This document shows, piece after piece, positions 10,199-22,599 of a stretch of DNA of 64,000 bases. The stretch spans positions 6,696,001 to 6,760,000 of the forward strand of contig CM069439.1 of NCBI GenBank assembly GCA_035610365.1, in the 5' to 3' direction. The DNA comes from Aquatica leii (Eukaryota > Arthropoda > Insecta > Coleoptera > Lampyridae). Position 1 is the stretch's first letter. The number at the start of each line of letters is the position of its first letter. Under the pieces are notes generated by a model. It ran no database searches and was not told where the DNA came from. It was given only the letters and a program-made list of their open reading frames with translations. Both the position numbers and the translations under genes were made by a program.

Positions 10199-12700
10199 TA
10201 AAGAGCGGATAGTAAGGCAAGAAAAAATACCAAAAAAGGTGGCATATTAAACCTGTCAAAAGGCAATAAAAAAGGCACAAATATCTATTAAAATTTACAC
10301 TTTATTTTACTTTACTTTGTTTTACAATGTTTATTAAGTTCTATTATTTTCCCAGGCACAAATCAAATATTTTTCAATATTTTGACCAAGAAGCTGTTGC
10401 CTTTTATCATTTAAAATATTTTTATAGAAGGAAAAAGTTCTTTCGACATCACAAGATATTAGTGGAGCAAATTTTAATGCAGATGTTTCTGTTATTGTTA
10501 AAGATATTTTTTGTTGATGCTTCATAACCTCCCGTTTTTGAATTTCAGCCAGTTGTTTAAAGAGGTCAAAGGAAGGGATTTTTCATTAATTTTTCTTCCT
10601 CTAGTTCCTGGGCATGCTCTTATAATTGTTCTTATTCTTTCGAATGTAGCGAAAGATTCGGTCATTGCGGTTTCGCTTTTTTCTAGATTCTTTAATTCGT
10701 CAGGAATTCCGGAAAAGTGTGTTTTTATAAAAACTAGTCCTCTCTTAACAGCTTCGTCATTAAAAGCTTTTTGAGATTTAGCTATCGCTGCAGAGGCCGT
10801 TTCGTCAAATAATTCAACCACCTGAAGTAAGACAATTCAATTAATGTATAAGACAATGTCAGATTATAGTATGAACTGTACCTCTTTTAATTCTTTCAAA
10901 ATGTGTGGCTTAAAAAATGCAAGCAGATAACCAAGTTTCCCATCTTGTTATGATAGGTTCCGGTGGAAGTTTAACATCTGAAAGTTTTTCTTTATAGGCC
11001 CTTACCCGTAATGGTTCTTTCAAAAAACCTGAAACAAGATCTAATAATCAAAAAGAGAATCTAATATGTTAGAGCTTTTTACCTTTTTGGTGGCAGAAAT
11101 TAACTTGTTTACTATTGCAAAGTCGTCTCTAATAAATTCACACATCCTATGTATTCCATGTGCTAGACAAGTTAAATGTTTTAAATTCGGATGAAATATT
11201 TCTAATGCCTGAGCGGATTTGATCATATAAGGTGCTGCATCGGTTACGAATAAGAAAACTTTTTCTTTTTTTACGCCATTGGAATACAGAAGTCCTACAG
11301 ACATAAAATTATATAATTGTAATTAATAGATTGAATTATATTAATCAATCATTAAAAAAAATCTTATGTAAACAATCATCGAAGAAATTTGCAACTGTTT
11401 TATGATTGGTCTGTGGAATTTCTTTGGATGCTAGCAAATGAGCTTTTTCTGGTTCTAGTTCAGACAATTTACCAACTACAAGGTTTGCTATATATCGACC
11501 TCTGCAATCGGTTGTTTCATCAACCGAAGTCCAAATGTAATGGTCCCCAATGTCATTCCTTATTGTCTGTATTTTCTATAAAAGGTAAACCAGCATTTTG
11601 AAAACTATTAATACTTTAATTAAACTGCTTACCGATTGGTAACATATGTCTAAATAATTTTTTCTTAAAGTTGATTCATCTGGAACAACTAGTTCGCTGT
11701 ATTTTTCGAGAAAATTGCGAAAATTGATATTATCAAGTTTTTTAAGAGGAATTTGAGCCGACACCAATGCTTCGCACAAATCTAGAGCAAAAGTTGTTTT
11801 TGATGGTTTAGGTTTATTCTGTTGATTTTCTATAACGTTTTTTAACAAAAATTGTTTCATAGTTTTTTTTAATATTTTTTAAATGTAACCCACTACCTAA
11901 GTGTTGTTTTACATGGTCCTTTTTAGTAGCACCGATCTAAAACACATACTAGTAAGTAAAAGGATTTAAATTAAGATAATACAAACTTACTGATTTTGAA
12001 CAATCTTGACAAAAAAGGTTTTCCCCGTCGGTTGTTAAATTATTGTCCAATTTACTCCACTTGTAATAATTTTCAAATTTTGATTGTTTATTAGGTGGCA
12101 TTTTTTAAAACTTACTCACAGCACAACAGCAATAGACTATCACAGTGTGACAATATCACAGGTATTTATAACAAACAAAGAATATTTTCGTCATGTGTTT
12201 CAGACATTAAAAGAATCCCACTGGACAGAATTAAAATTATCTATATTTGTTTGTTTTACTTAGGTACTGAATAGACCTATAAAATATGATTCATTCCAAA
12301 ATCCTTTTGGTTTTGTAAATAGTGTTCTGTTAAGCCTGTCATTGTACATAATCCTAGTATAAATTCTTACAATAGTTCTTCTCTATAAGAGGCTTTTGTA
12401 TTTAATGTTTTCTGGAAACCATTGTTTAACACAACATGAAAATCCCTGTTGTTATTTATAGGTTCGTGGTAAGACCTTTTGAGCAAAAAATGTGAATTAT
12501 ATTATTGTATGTAATTTTAGTAAAATTCTGTAATGCGTTGTCATCTACCTATTAAAACACTGTTTACAGAAACTTTTTAAAATTTATACGTAAAAAGGCA
12601 ATATAAAATAATACTCTTTAAAAAGGCAAAAAAGGCAAAAAGTTACACAAAAAGGCAAAATAGGCAGGCTCCATGCATTTGTTTGACTATCCGCTCTTTA
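10199..12700 (-). mobile_element. Nearly complete hAT DNA transposon (about 2.5 kb)
   Basis: The ends are TAAAGAGCGGATAGT at 10199-10213 and its exact reverse complement at 12686-12700, bounded by the 8-bp duplication GTTATAAC. Both ends carry subterminal copies of (A)nAAGGCA, all on the plus strand (for example around 10258-10277 and 12592-12665), which may be transposase binding sites. The interior encodes a single multi-exon transposase on the minus strand (12101 to 10334). Length, ends and coding order fit an autonomous hAT. Perfect ends and duplication suggest it is among the younger insertions here, though its gene has several frame defects. No other element interrupts it. Confidence 0.9.
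10334..12101 (-). pseudogene. hAT transposase gene, six exons, lightly damaged
   Basis: Likely exons on the minus strand: 12101-11991, 11936-11633, 11575-11368, 11294-11083, 11028-10882, and 10821 to about 10334. Exon 1 begins ATG at 12101 (MPPNKQSKF) and is exactly 37 codons. It holds the CxxC of a BED zinc finger (FCQDCSKS), completed in exon 2 by KDHVKQHLGSGLH, across a GTAAGT...TTTTAG intron. Later parts include DHYIWTSVDETTDCRGRYIA (catalytic-domain start), FLFVTDAAPYM, LTCLAHGIHRMCE, PIITRWETWL, and the C-terminal dimerisation segment with SCDVERTFSFYKNIL. Defects: one-base changes in A or T runs in exons 2, 5 and 6, a stop in exon 5, and a probable lost splice donor after exon 3 (ATAAG for GTAAG). 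Frames and splice sites are otherwise well kept. Confidence 0.8.
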
Positions 12701-12708
12701 GTTATAAC
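12701..12708 (+). repeat. hAT target-site duplication, right
   Basis: GTTATAAC immediately after the right inverted repeat, identical to 10191-10198. Confidence 0.85.
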
Positions 12709-13590
12709 AATACAAGATTCATTCACGAGTGGTAGGCATAGGGTAATAAGTACAAAATACTGCCCTTACAGAGTATTCACGATGCATGGTTTAAATGTGT
12801 ATACTTGATTACGCGTTCCCGCTTGAATTCTGATTGATCCCTAGTTATAAGGTAATTTAGTATACAGCCTGTTTCTGATAAACGACTACAAACTTAAGGA
12901 AAAGTTTTCTTGTGGCGTTAAATGAAAATGTTTTCTGGTTTGCCCTAAAGTGATATTTGCAATTAAAATTTTTAGCCCGGTTTTGTCTATTTAAATTAGT
13001 AAAGATTGACTTTTGGTTTTAACCATATGGTAAATGCGGTGAGATCCTTATTTATAAACGTCTTCTTGTATTGCGTATGGTTCTCTTTATTTTTCGGTCA
13101 TCAACAAAATAAATTGTTAGTAAAATAATTACAGCAAATACTAATCTTTCTTGCTTCGTATTTACACTGACTTAACTTAACAAAGTGTATTTTGTGTACT
13201 CGATTATGCTTATCTGCGGTTGTAACCCAAACAAGACTTAGCTAAATAAACAAAAATACGTTGCAATGTAAGAAGTATAAATTGTAAATTTAGTTTTCTT
13301 AGAACTCAGTTCGATAATTTGTTTAATTTCTGTTTTGATTTCTTGAGTTGACGCCGTTTGCTAAAGCGATTTGTGTAAATTGCTTTTGATAAACTTTATT
13401 TTGACCTATAAATTTTATATTAAAATAATATTACTTTCAAGAGTTTGAAAGCTTCCTATAAAAACTTAGGTTCGCTAATATGGAATTTGACTTGATTATT
13501 TAAAAGTTTGGCTTGATTTTAGTTCAAAACCAAGCAATCCTGTGAATTCCTATTTAAGACGACTACATCTTTGATGTTCTTTAATAGAAA
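12709..13590. other. No gene recognised
   Basis: AT-rich sequence between the hAT and a Tc1 relic; no open frame of note. Confidence 0.4.
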
Positions 13591-13599
13591 TCTTTACAC

Positions 13600-14330
13600 T
13601 TCTCCAAAATATGTATGACCTAACGAACAAGGAATGTTATATACGCTTTTGGAGCTTTCAGGTTTGGTGACTGGGTAACCCAGTCCAAGAGCTGGAATAT
13701 CATTTTCCCGAAACCAAGTCATTGTGCGGACAGCTTTGTAGCAGGTTGCATTATCTTGTTGAAACTTTATTCTGTCCATTTGTTCGCCAAAAAGTGATGT
13801 AAAAAAAGCAGTAATGCAGATTCTAGGAGATTTATGTATTTTATCGTGATCATGCGGCATTCACAGACAAACATTTTCCTTACTCCAGAAGCGCTCATGC
13901 AGCTCCAGATCATAACGTTGCCTCCGTCGTGTTTCACGGTCGGTATCGTTTAAATTTCTCGCTTACTCGGTTGTTGATAGAACATCACATTGACTAACTT
14001 ACCTCAAAGTTTGATTCATCTGACTACACGATATTTGACAAATTTTGTTTGGTGAAACTTTGATATTTTAGAGCCTTTTTATTTTTGTCGGAGAATCATG
14101 GTTTCTTTCTGGTTTTACAGCTATTTTGAACCAACTTCTTGAAGCCGGCTACAAGTGGTCTGAGCAGATATTGTTTCATTAAATCTTTTTGACAACTCTG
14201 CAGCGAGGTCCGATTAAGCTTTCTTCCTATTTTTAACGACTTTAACGACCACCAAATCACAGAATGTGTCCACAACGAGCAAAAGTAGCGAACTGAAAAA
14301 TAAATAGAAAAATTTAAAAATGACAAATTT
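13600..14330 (-). pseudogene. Tc1-type transposase remnant
   Basis: On the minus strand the DNA-binding part is at about 14245-14100: SDLAAELSKRF, a variant of VSAxTxxRxL, LQEVGSK and a K-rich run. Sequence around 13935-13880 resembles the GGGxVMVWG..H region. The catalytic part is at 13860-13600: DRIKFQQDNATCY (second catalytic aspartate kept), WFRENDIPAL, then after a one-base shift LDWVTQSPNLK, the DWPxxSPDLNPIE block, where the expected glutamate is replaced. Stops and shifts separate the parts. Family: cut-and-paste DD34E transposases inserting at TA. No clear inverted-repeat ends found. Confidence 0.75.
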
Positions 14331-14579
14331 TATTACAACAGGTGTTTTATTGGTAACTTGGGCGTGGGTAATTGTTTTTAACTGTTTGTAGATGTTGACA
14401 AAATACTTCTTAAACAGGATTTATTTACTGCTATGGTTATCGCACATGTGCAAAATTTTTAAGGTGCTCAATACTTCTGGTCAAGGCGTATATTAGCAAC
14501 AATAGATGACAGCGACAAACCATCGCGGCTCTTAAAGTTTGTGAGTAAAAAAACTACAGGAAATACTGCGGCGTGATAC

Positions 14580-14660
14580 TTTAACAAAGAAATCACTACA
14601 CCAAATACCACAAAAACTTTGTAACACTCCGATAGCTATATTATCAGCAACAAGAATATT
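14580..14660 (-). repeat. Short repeat shared with the 9.1 kb PLE tail
   Basis: The words CACTACACCAAATACC..., TAACAC and GATAGCTATATTATCA resemble 9097-9160 (ACTATACCAAACACC, ATAACACGA, ATAGCTATGTTATCATCA) in the same orientation. Probably an isolated Penelope-like 3' tail. Short and degraded. Confidence 0.4.
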
Positions 14661-14884
14661 ACACTTTAATTCTTTATGTTTTAATCGTTTATTAAGGTTT
14701 ATTCAAACTAATTATGAGAGTATGCATTGAAACTGAGCGTTTTGTATTGAGACTCATAATTCGGCAGATATATACCCGATCGGGCTAAAATAAAATTTAC
14801 CTGAAAGCTAAAACCCTAGGCTGCAAACATTAATCCAATTTCAACTGCCGGAGTGTAAAGACGTTTTTATCCGAAATTTTAAAC

Positions 14885-15750
14885 ATGACTGAGTTCGTGC
14901 CTACAAAACCGTTTTTCGGAGAATTCTTTTACATTACTTCCACCGAAACCAAACAGCAGCCGAGGCGCATAGAATATTAATGAAAACTTACGGCGATAAT
15001 GCTCTTTTAGAACAAACATGCAGAAGATGGTGTGAACAATTCATGAGTGGTAAGATCCATGTCAGACACAGGAAGAGTTTGTGGAAACATTGGGAGTCGA
15101 TCAAGCAACAGTTTCTAGGCGCTCGAAACAATTGGGAATGTTTCAAAAGCAAGGAAATTGGGTGCCATATGATTTGAAACCGACGGACGTCGAAAGACGA
15201 TTTTTTATCTGCGAACAGCTGCTCGTGTGACAAAAACTAAAAGATTTTCTGCATCGAATTGTTACTGGTGACGAAAAGTGGATGCGTTATAACAACCTTA
15301 AATGCAGAAAAGCATGGTTCAAGCCCGGCGAGCCATCAACATCGACAGCGAAACCGAATGTTCATGGTTCCAAGCTCATGCTCTGTATCTGGTGGGACCA
15401 GCTCGGAGTAATATATTATAAGCTCCTTAAACCGAACGAGATGATTACAGCAGACCGTTACCGACGACAATTGGTCAAACTATGCCAAGCATTGAAGGAT
15501 ACAAGGCCGAAAGACATGACAAGGTTATTCTTCAACTGGACAACGCACGACCCCATATTGCAAATGATGTAAACAACTACTTGGAAAACCTCAAATGGGA
15601 AGTCCTACTCCACCCGCCGTATTCACCAGACATTGCTCTATCCGGTCGATGACACATGGCCTGGCTGAGAAGCGATTTTCTTCTTATGACGATGCTACCT
15701 GAAAGATGGGAGAAGGTCGTAGCTGCCGATGGACAGTATTTTGAATGATC
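14885..15750 (+). pseudogene. mariner transposase remnant, mauritiana-type
   Basis: Plus-strand frames follow the mariner order. The N-terminal helix-turn-helix (EFVPTKPFF, TYGDNALLEQTCRRWCEQF) is at 14885-15040. A deletion removes the linker; a frame-shifted QGNWVPYDLK-like stretch and DVERRFFICEQLL follow. LHRIVTGDEKWMRYNN has the first catalytic D (about 15250-15290), and KPGEPSTSTAKPNVHGSKL follows. QLDNARPHIA has the second D (about 15534). HPPYSPDIALS (about 15611) leads to the place of the third D, which is lost (stop and substitutions). The end LPERWEKVVAADGQYFE is preserved (about 15690-15747), with a deletion before it. Several stops and shifts make it inactive. Ends of the element were not resolved. 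Confidence 0.85.
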
Positions 15751-15829
15751 TGAGTCTGATAGTCTTCTCAAAATAAACTGTTGATTGTTATTAAAAAATA
15801 CGCTCATTATTAATGCATAGTCCAATAGA

Positions 15830-18800
15830 TTTTTTAGAAATCCACTTTTAGAGTTGTCTTTATGTCTACGTCATTAGTTATTTAAAAAAATATATCTGGG
15901 GCAACGTTTTTTACCAATATCATTTTTAATGTGTTTTCAATATTTGTTTTGGATATTTGAAATTTTGTGCGACGCTTTTTATCTTTTAAGTTGTTGCATT
16001 AAAAATTATAATTTTAATCTTTTAGTGGTTTTAACGTTTGGATCGAGAGTCATATTTCTACACAAAATCCTATAAGGCATTTTATGTCTGCATGAGCTCT
16101 ATGAAAGAAATATTGTAATTTTATTCCCAATGTAGAGGTAGGATTTCATATTTAAATTATTGCTAGACTCGCTAAATCTAATTTAAATATGTTTTGTTAA
16201 CTTATTGTTTAGTCAGTAAGTTTATTATCATTAATAATGTAACGAGGTATGCCGCAGCAAAATCCTATCGTATTCCAAGAGAATCGCTCTGTACGGTCGT
16301 TTCAGTTTTCATACAAGGGATGCATCAGCTACCAAACAACATTACCGATATCTATTCCTTTGATCGCAAATAAAATATTCACCAATACATAGTAAATCTC
16401 ATCCGCAAGCCTACATTTATGTGATGTGGATTCACAAAACAATTCAAATCACCAGGACTGCCTTTTTTCGTCTAAATAACAAAAAACTTTCATAACACGA
16501 CATACAAAACTTTTTAGTTCTAAATTATAATTAAAAAGTTTCTTAAAACAAAAATGAATACCTTGCGTTTTTACCTAAATTGCGTGAGCAATGTTTGGAA
16601 AATGGTTTGTAATAAAAGAATTTTTTTATTTTGTAATAATTTTTTTAAAGATTTATTGGTATATAATTGCCTTTTTTATATAATAATAAAAGTAAAAGAA
16701 TTATTACAAAGAAACGATTATATCGTCCATAGAATGAATGAACTGCGGCGATAATACCCAAACTATACTAGCATCAAGTTCCGAGTACTTAAATAACTCA
16801 TCTAAAGAGTGTAATTAATTAATCCATTGTGAACAAACATGAAAACAGCACTTAAAAGTAGTATCGATATAATAACTCCATTAGACACTTGTCTAACTAA
16901 TCAAAACTTGAGTAAAGCAAATTTCTCTAACCTCGATACAAATTTACTAATTGATTTTTTACAAGAAAAGACAAGTGTCTAACTTTTTTGGTTAAATAAG
17001 TTTCGATTTACTTTAAGAACCAAAAATGGATGACGGTTAATCAACGTAAGGTGTGAAGCATCTACAGACTATTTATCTAAACCTCGATGTCTATCTATAT
17101 ACGTCTCACAGTCATTTTTATTCGTTAACTTTAAAAACGTTATTCGTTCTTTTCTTTAAATAGAAAACAATATAAGTAATTAAATTTTTATCGGTGTGTA
17201 TATGATAGAGCAAAATAGAATTGCCTATGATAGAAATCGGTTTACTATATGTATAATTTTACACTTGTAGTTTTATTTTAGGTTTAAGCTAAAATATGGC
17301 ATCGAACATTTTTGAGAAATGACTGAACCAGATTATAACATCTGAGATAGTGTATATACATGTTACAAAAATTGAGAATTTTTAAGTTTTTGGGTAAGTA
17401 AAAAACACATTATTGATTATTGAAGCTGGAATATTATCAATTTAAGATTTATCAAATAAGTAAATGCTGCTCTAATTTTTGGTAGCAGCAAAATAATTTT
17501 TGATTGTGTAAACAGTTGGAGAAGGTCTATTATTAAGACGAAATAAATCAAAATCAACGTGGAATTATTATCCAAAACTTAATTGATAAAGCGGGTTGAA
17601 AAATAGTGATAATTGCATTTTGCTAAATGTATTCATTCGATAAACCGCTTAAATTTTGAAAGGATTACTGAGAGCAGACAGTGGAAAATACTGATACATG
17701 TATAATCTATTATCTATTGTTCTATCCCCTAATGCGAGTTCAATTAGTAATTACCAATTTTTATTTGGAAATAAAAGTGACAACTTTTTTATTGGTAAAC
17801 TTTAACGTTACGATATTAAATGAAAGATTTTGAGTGGTCAAACTGGGATTTATATGCACATAAACTATAAAATCCACCTACCATCAAAACCGCATTTAGT
17901 CCATTCAAAAGAAGGAGAAAAACGAAAGTGCTAGTTTAGTTAATGCTCGTGCGCAGCGCTTAAATCGATTTTAAAAGCTTAAAGCTCAACGCGCGCAAGC
18001 TCCTATTTCCAACTTCTATTGGGGCTTTCTGATGTCACACAATACTTGATTCTATATATAGCGGATGACTCATCCAAGCTACAGTATTTCCCAAACAGTT
18101 ACAAGGATAACACGTTGTCCTTGTTTTGAACTTGTGCGTATTAGGTTAAGGTTACCATCTCAATTCACTGGTAAGTCTTTTCTTCTGTATTGTTGATCAC
18201 TGATATGCTTTCTGAAATATTTTGTGCACGTTTTAGTACCGCAGTTTTAAAATGTTGTCATAAAACTTCAATCGTTCTTTTGTTAATGACGTCAATAAGG
18301 ACTTTAAATCACTAAATATATTTGCAGCAGTTGCAAAAAATTGTCACATTTAGATTTTGTATTATTTTAATTTTTTTTGGACACAAAACGTAGTGTCGAA
18401 TTCCACGTTTAAAAATTTGGAACAAAAGTACTAGCGATACAGGTAAAGGTGGGTTGTTGTTCTGCATAAAATATGATAATTGAAAGTGATCTTTGTAAAT
18501 TTATCTTCACTAACGAACCAAAAAAAAAAAACAAAACAATAATTTGTAAACCGATTGTTTTGAATGGTGATTAAACTTGGTGAAATGTCAACAAACACCA
18601 TCCGCGGAGGGTTTTAAATGTACTTTCTGCAAAATGTAAATAAAAAATAAAGTTTTTATTGTGTTAGAAGGACAATTAACTCTATGACTCGTAAAAGTTT
18701 AAGCGCTTCTTTTATGAGCGATAAAAGATTAATAAAAATTTTTTTTGGAGAACATAGTTATGACACATTTGCGGAAAATCATCATAAGTAAATTTAAGTA

Positions 18801-21800
18801 AATAATATGAATACCTGAATAGAAGCTTATATTCGCGACAACCCCTACAGTTTATAGACATAACTGAGGGTTCGATGTTTAATATTTCTTTATGGAAATT
18901 TAAACAGATTCAAAGATTTGAAATTCTTCCTTTAATTTAAGACATACGTTTGTATTGGCTTTTATGCATGTTGATGTGTAAGTCTCGTTGTGTTATTAAT
19001 TTAGGGGACAACGTTAAAATTAAAGGGCAAACTTTAAATGAAGGGCTTGTACAAATTAAGCGCTAACGTTTTCAGCCGAGGGTTCAATATATCCACGGAG
19101 AAGATGCTGATGAGCTTGAGGAATCGACCTAGTTTAGTTCTATCAACCAATTACAAATGATGAGTTGTTAAGTTACTCAACTAGAAAATGTTGCTCTTGG
19201 TGCTTGTGTTTGACTTTTTCCAAATCTTTTGTAAAGAACCGTGTAATATAGCGGTTTACTCAAGTATTACGTAACACGAAGGACGCGCTTTGCAATTTCC
19301 TTTACTAACGTTTTGGGGTTGCTGATGATGTAACACAATCAAAGTAAGGCAGCATTAGATTATATGTCATATAAAAAGCGTTCAATGTCTTAGTCACCCT
19401 CACTGTCTTGGTCCTCAACCCTCGCCATTCAGAATAAGTTTAATCTCTATCCCTCACCTATGACGCATTCTGTTTTCTGTGGATATCAGAAAAGCCATTA
19501 TAAAATGTTAAAAATAAGATTTTCTCAAATTTAAAGCTCTTTCTGAAATATTGATATGTCAACTTGGGGTACTAAAAATTCGATATCAATTTACTTTGGC
19601 CGAATTTTTAGGGGTTCGTTTCATATTTTAGCGTTCACATTGCAATTTTTGTAATTTTGTTACGTGTCGTATAAAACGCTTCCTTCGTTTTTAAAGAAAA
19701 CGAAAAACGCGCTTATTTATAACAACGTTTTCTTACCTTATCTTCTTAACTCTTTTTCTCATACAAGATTGCAATCAAAGCGTTTTGTTTTTTTTTGTTT
19801 GATGCTAAACTTGATGCAAAGTTTGTTTTGTCCACGCAAAAACTTCAGATTCTTATATGCTGTGACAGTTTTTGTTTGTTTACTTTTGGATTTATTTATT
19901 TTATTGTGTTAGTAGAACGTGGTAACTACTCTACTAAACATTTTAGATTTTTTAGATTCTTACAAACTTCAATATTGTTATGCTTTTTGGGTTTTTTGGT
20001 CGCTATCTAGAAGAATTAGTTTTATACGTCTCGATGAAGATATCAGACGTTATAACTTTGTTACACATTGCCAACTTATGTTTACTAAAACTATTAGATA
20101 ATTGTAGATTTCAATAATATCTAAAATAAGAAACGGTTATCTAACATAGGTATCTACTTAACGTCAAACGCAACTTACAGAACTTTGAAATTAATCTTAT
20201 CCTGTCGCTTCGGGAATTAAATATCACATCTTCAAATACGTCAATTTACTTATGGAATGTCAAGTACACGTTTCCAATATCTATTAAATCTCATAGAATT
20301 TATTTATCGCGTATTATTGACGTTTTATAGGTATTGGTTTTACTTGTTTTTGTTTACTGTAGCCTAATCGTTATCAAAATATCAAAAAATTAACGCTGTT
20401 TGATATTTATGGTTCGATCCAGACAATTCAGTCGACGTATAGCTTATTGAGTTAATAAAAATAAGCTTTGCTCAAAATTGAATTACCGCAACTTTTATTT
20501 TCCGGAATAATGGAAAGAAATCTTCGTTATTAAATTTGTTCTTTATTGAAAACGAAATACGGACGAATCTTGTAATAAACATTTTTTTAATTTATTTAAA
20601 TTAAAATTTAATGTACAAGTATTGTTATTTTAAGTACATATTGTATTTTTAGGAAAAATTATTTTATGCTGGGTTTTGCGTAAGAAAATTGCTTTATATA
20701 TAATTAATTTTTGAAAATATGTATTATTGTATTAGCTACCAATGTTTGTTTTTAGTATTGTTGAAGCCCTACACTAAAACATTTTTTTATTAAAGATTTT
20801 AGAAGCACTGTTCTGAAATTGGTTTTGAGTAAATTAGTAAAAAAAACATTTTTTTTTATTTACTGAAGATGAATGCGTTTGTTCGTTAAATGTTTCATTC
20901 ATTATTTATTCTTCGTCTTATTATTACTATAATTACTAAACCCTAAAGTAATTTACATTTCAATTATTATTATAATTTACATAATTACTCACGCACAATG
21001 TAGTCGTTTGTATGGCATTTTAATTTCCGTTTTACAAAATCAAATCGATCCTCGAATTCTGTTGGAATGTACTTATTATTGCTACTAGTTAGTAATTTAA
21101 GTAGAAAGCACGAGAAAGTAAGAATACATTAGAATAAACGATATCGATAAAAGAACTACAGGAATGTTCAATTATCTACAATCTGTATTCACTCGAGGTC
21201 CCTTTTACCACATAATATTAAAATTCAAAGTTTTATTATTTTCTGTGGGACACTTATGGGTTAGTTTTTTCCTTGGTTTAAATTGCTAAAAACATGTTTC
21301 CGTTTCCTGAAAATTTTATGTGGGTTTATCTCTAAGTGATGATACTTTTTACGTCAATAATGTAACGCATTTGTAGAGATTCATTTTGATTTCTTTCTTA
21401 ATATTTTATTTTATTTGTTGATAGTTCAGTTGCTTTAACTTTATTATAATTACTGTTTATTTAAATTATTCATTTATTTTAGAAAACATAAATTTGTGAT
21501 TTTTACTGGTACAATTGGTGACAATGCATACATTTCTATTTCTAGGTTCAACACGGTATTACTTCATATGAAGTAAATTTATTAATAGAAAACAAAACGA
21601 ACAAAAGAAAAAAATGCAAGAACAAATCTTTACCTTTTTTTCTCCTAAAACGTTTTTTTCGTAATGTCTACATTACATTGTCGATTTAGTCACCAATTTT
21701 TTTGCATATTCAGTGTATCTTGTTCTTTACATCAAAATAAAAGCTTTTGATGCCTTCGATTCAATTTTCTTTGGTACAATTCAACTTTTTATAATAATGA

Positions 21801-22590
21801 TTTGACATATAAATAAATGTTTTAAAACACAAAACTGCAACGAAAAAAACTAAAGACGTGACATTGTCTAAAACTGATTTGCATAATAACTTCAAATCTA
21901 AGTTTTGCGTGTTTGTACAAAGGTATGCAAATGCTTATATTGTATCAGCCATTAAAAATAGAAAAAACATTAACGCTACATTGAATTTACCGTAAATTAT
22001 AAGGTTTAGTTTTTTTTTTGTCAGACGTAATTTTGTAGCGAGAAATGATAAAAACTTTTTTTACTTTTTCAATTTGTGTTTGTTTGGTTTTATATAATAT
22101 TATGTAACAATTAGAATTTTTATTTTAAATCATTAAAAAAAAATATTACAATTTTACTGTGTTTATTTTGAAATACAGTTTTTTCAAGGCGATCTAAAAT
22201 CCGATCAGTAAATATTTATGTTGGGCTTTAGAGAACTGGAATTTAATTAATTCTGATGTTACGTAATATCTACGTTCAGCTTTATTGATTAATTAAATAA
22301 TTTGATTTGCATTGTTTCATGTTGGTTTTATCGGAAAAAAAGTTTTGTATTACATTGACAGCAGTTAAATATTTATTTTATTATAAATTTTTATTTGAAA
22401 AATTTTCATTGATTTGAGTTTTTTTAGTTTCGTCTAAACACCTTAAACTTTCTTGTTCCATTTTTAGAACATTAAGTTTCGTAATTTTTTTAAAGTCATA
22501 TTTTTTAGAAAGTACTATATGTATTAACAGCCAAAAATCGCAGTTAAAACTCATTGAAACAAACAACTTTTCTTAGTTCAAAGTTTTGAT
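15830..22590. other. 6.8 kb without recognised genes or mobile elements
   Basis: AT-rich with many short open frames of background composition (for example 19664-19912 and 19795-20010, rich in F and L from T-runs). In contrast to the rest of the window I see no transposase, RT or inverted-repeat pair here. The only notable patch is the G+C-richer segment at 17.93-18.18 kb, listed separately. Confidence 0.4.
17930..18171 (+). promoter_or_regulatory. Possible promoter and non-coding first exon ending in a strong splice donor
   Basis: A patch richer in G+C than its surroundings holds, in order: a reverse CCAAT word (ATTGGGG, about 18018), a TATA-like TCTATATATAGC at 18051-18062, an initiator-like GCTACAGTAT about 30 bp downstream (18079-18088), roughly 85 bp without an ATG, and ATTCACTG|GTAAGTCTTTTC, a near-consensus insect 5' splice site at 18170/18171. 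Each part is common by chance; the order and spacing are what attract attention. If real, it would open a gene whose coding exons lie outside the recognisable parts of the window. No acceptor or coding exon was identified. Confidence 0.25.
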
Positions 22591-22599
22591 TTGGAGCCC

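Noticed and set aside
19664..20101. Overlapping F/L-rich plus frames suggestive of a small membrane protein
   Set aside because: Made of T-runs in several overlapping frames, with no consistent start, splice signals or family match.
20405..20425. GGTTCGATCC, another B-box-like word
   Set aside because: Flanking bases do not form a T stem and no cloverleaf fits.
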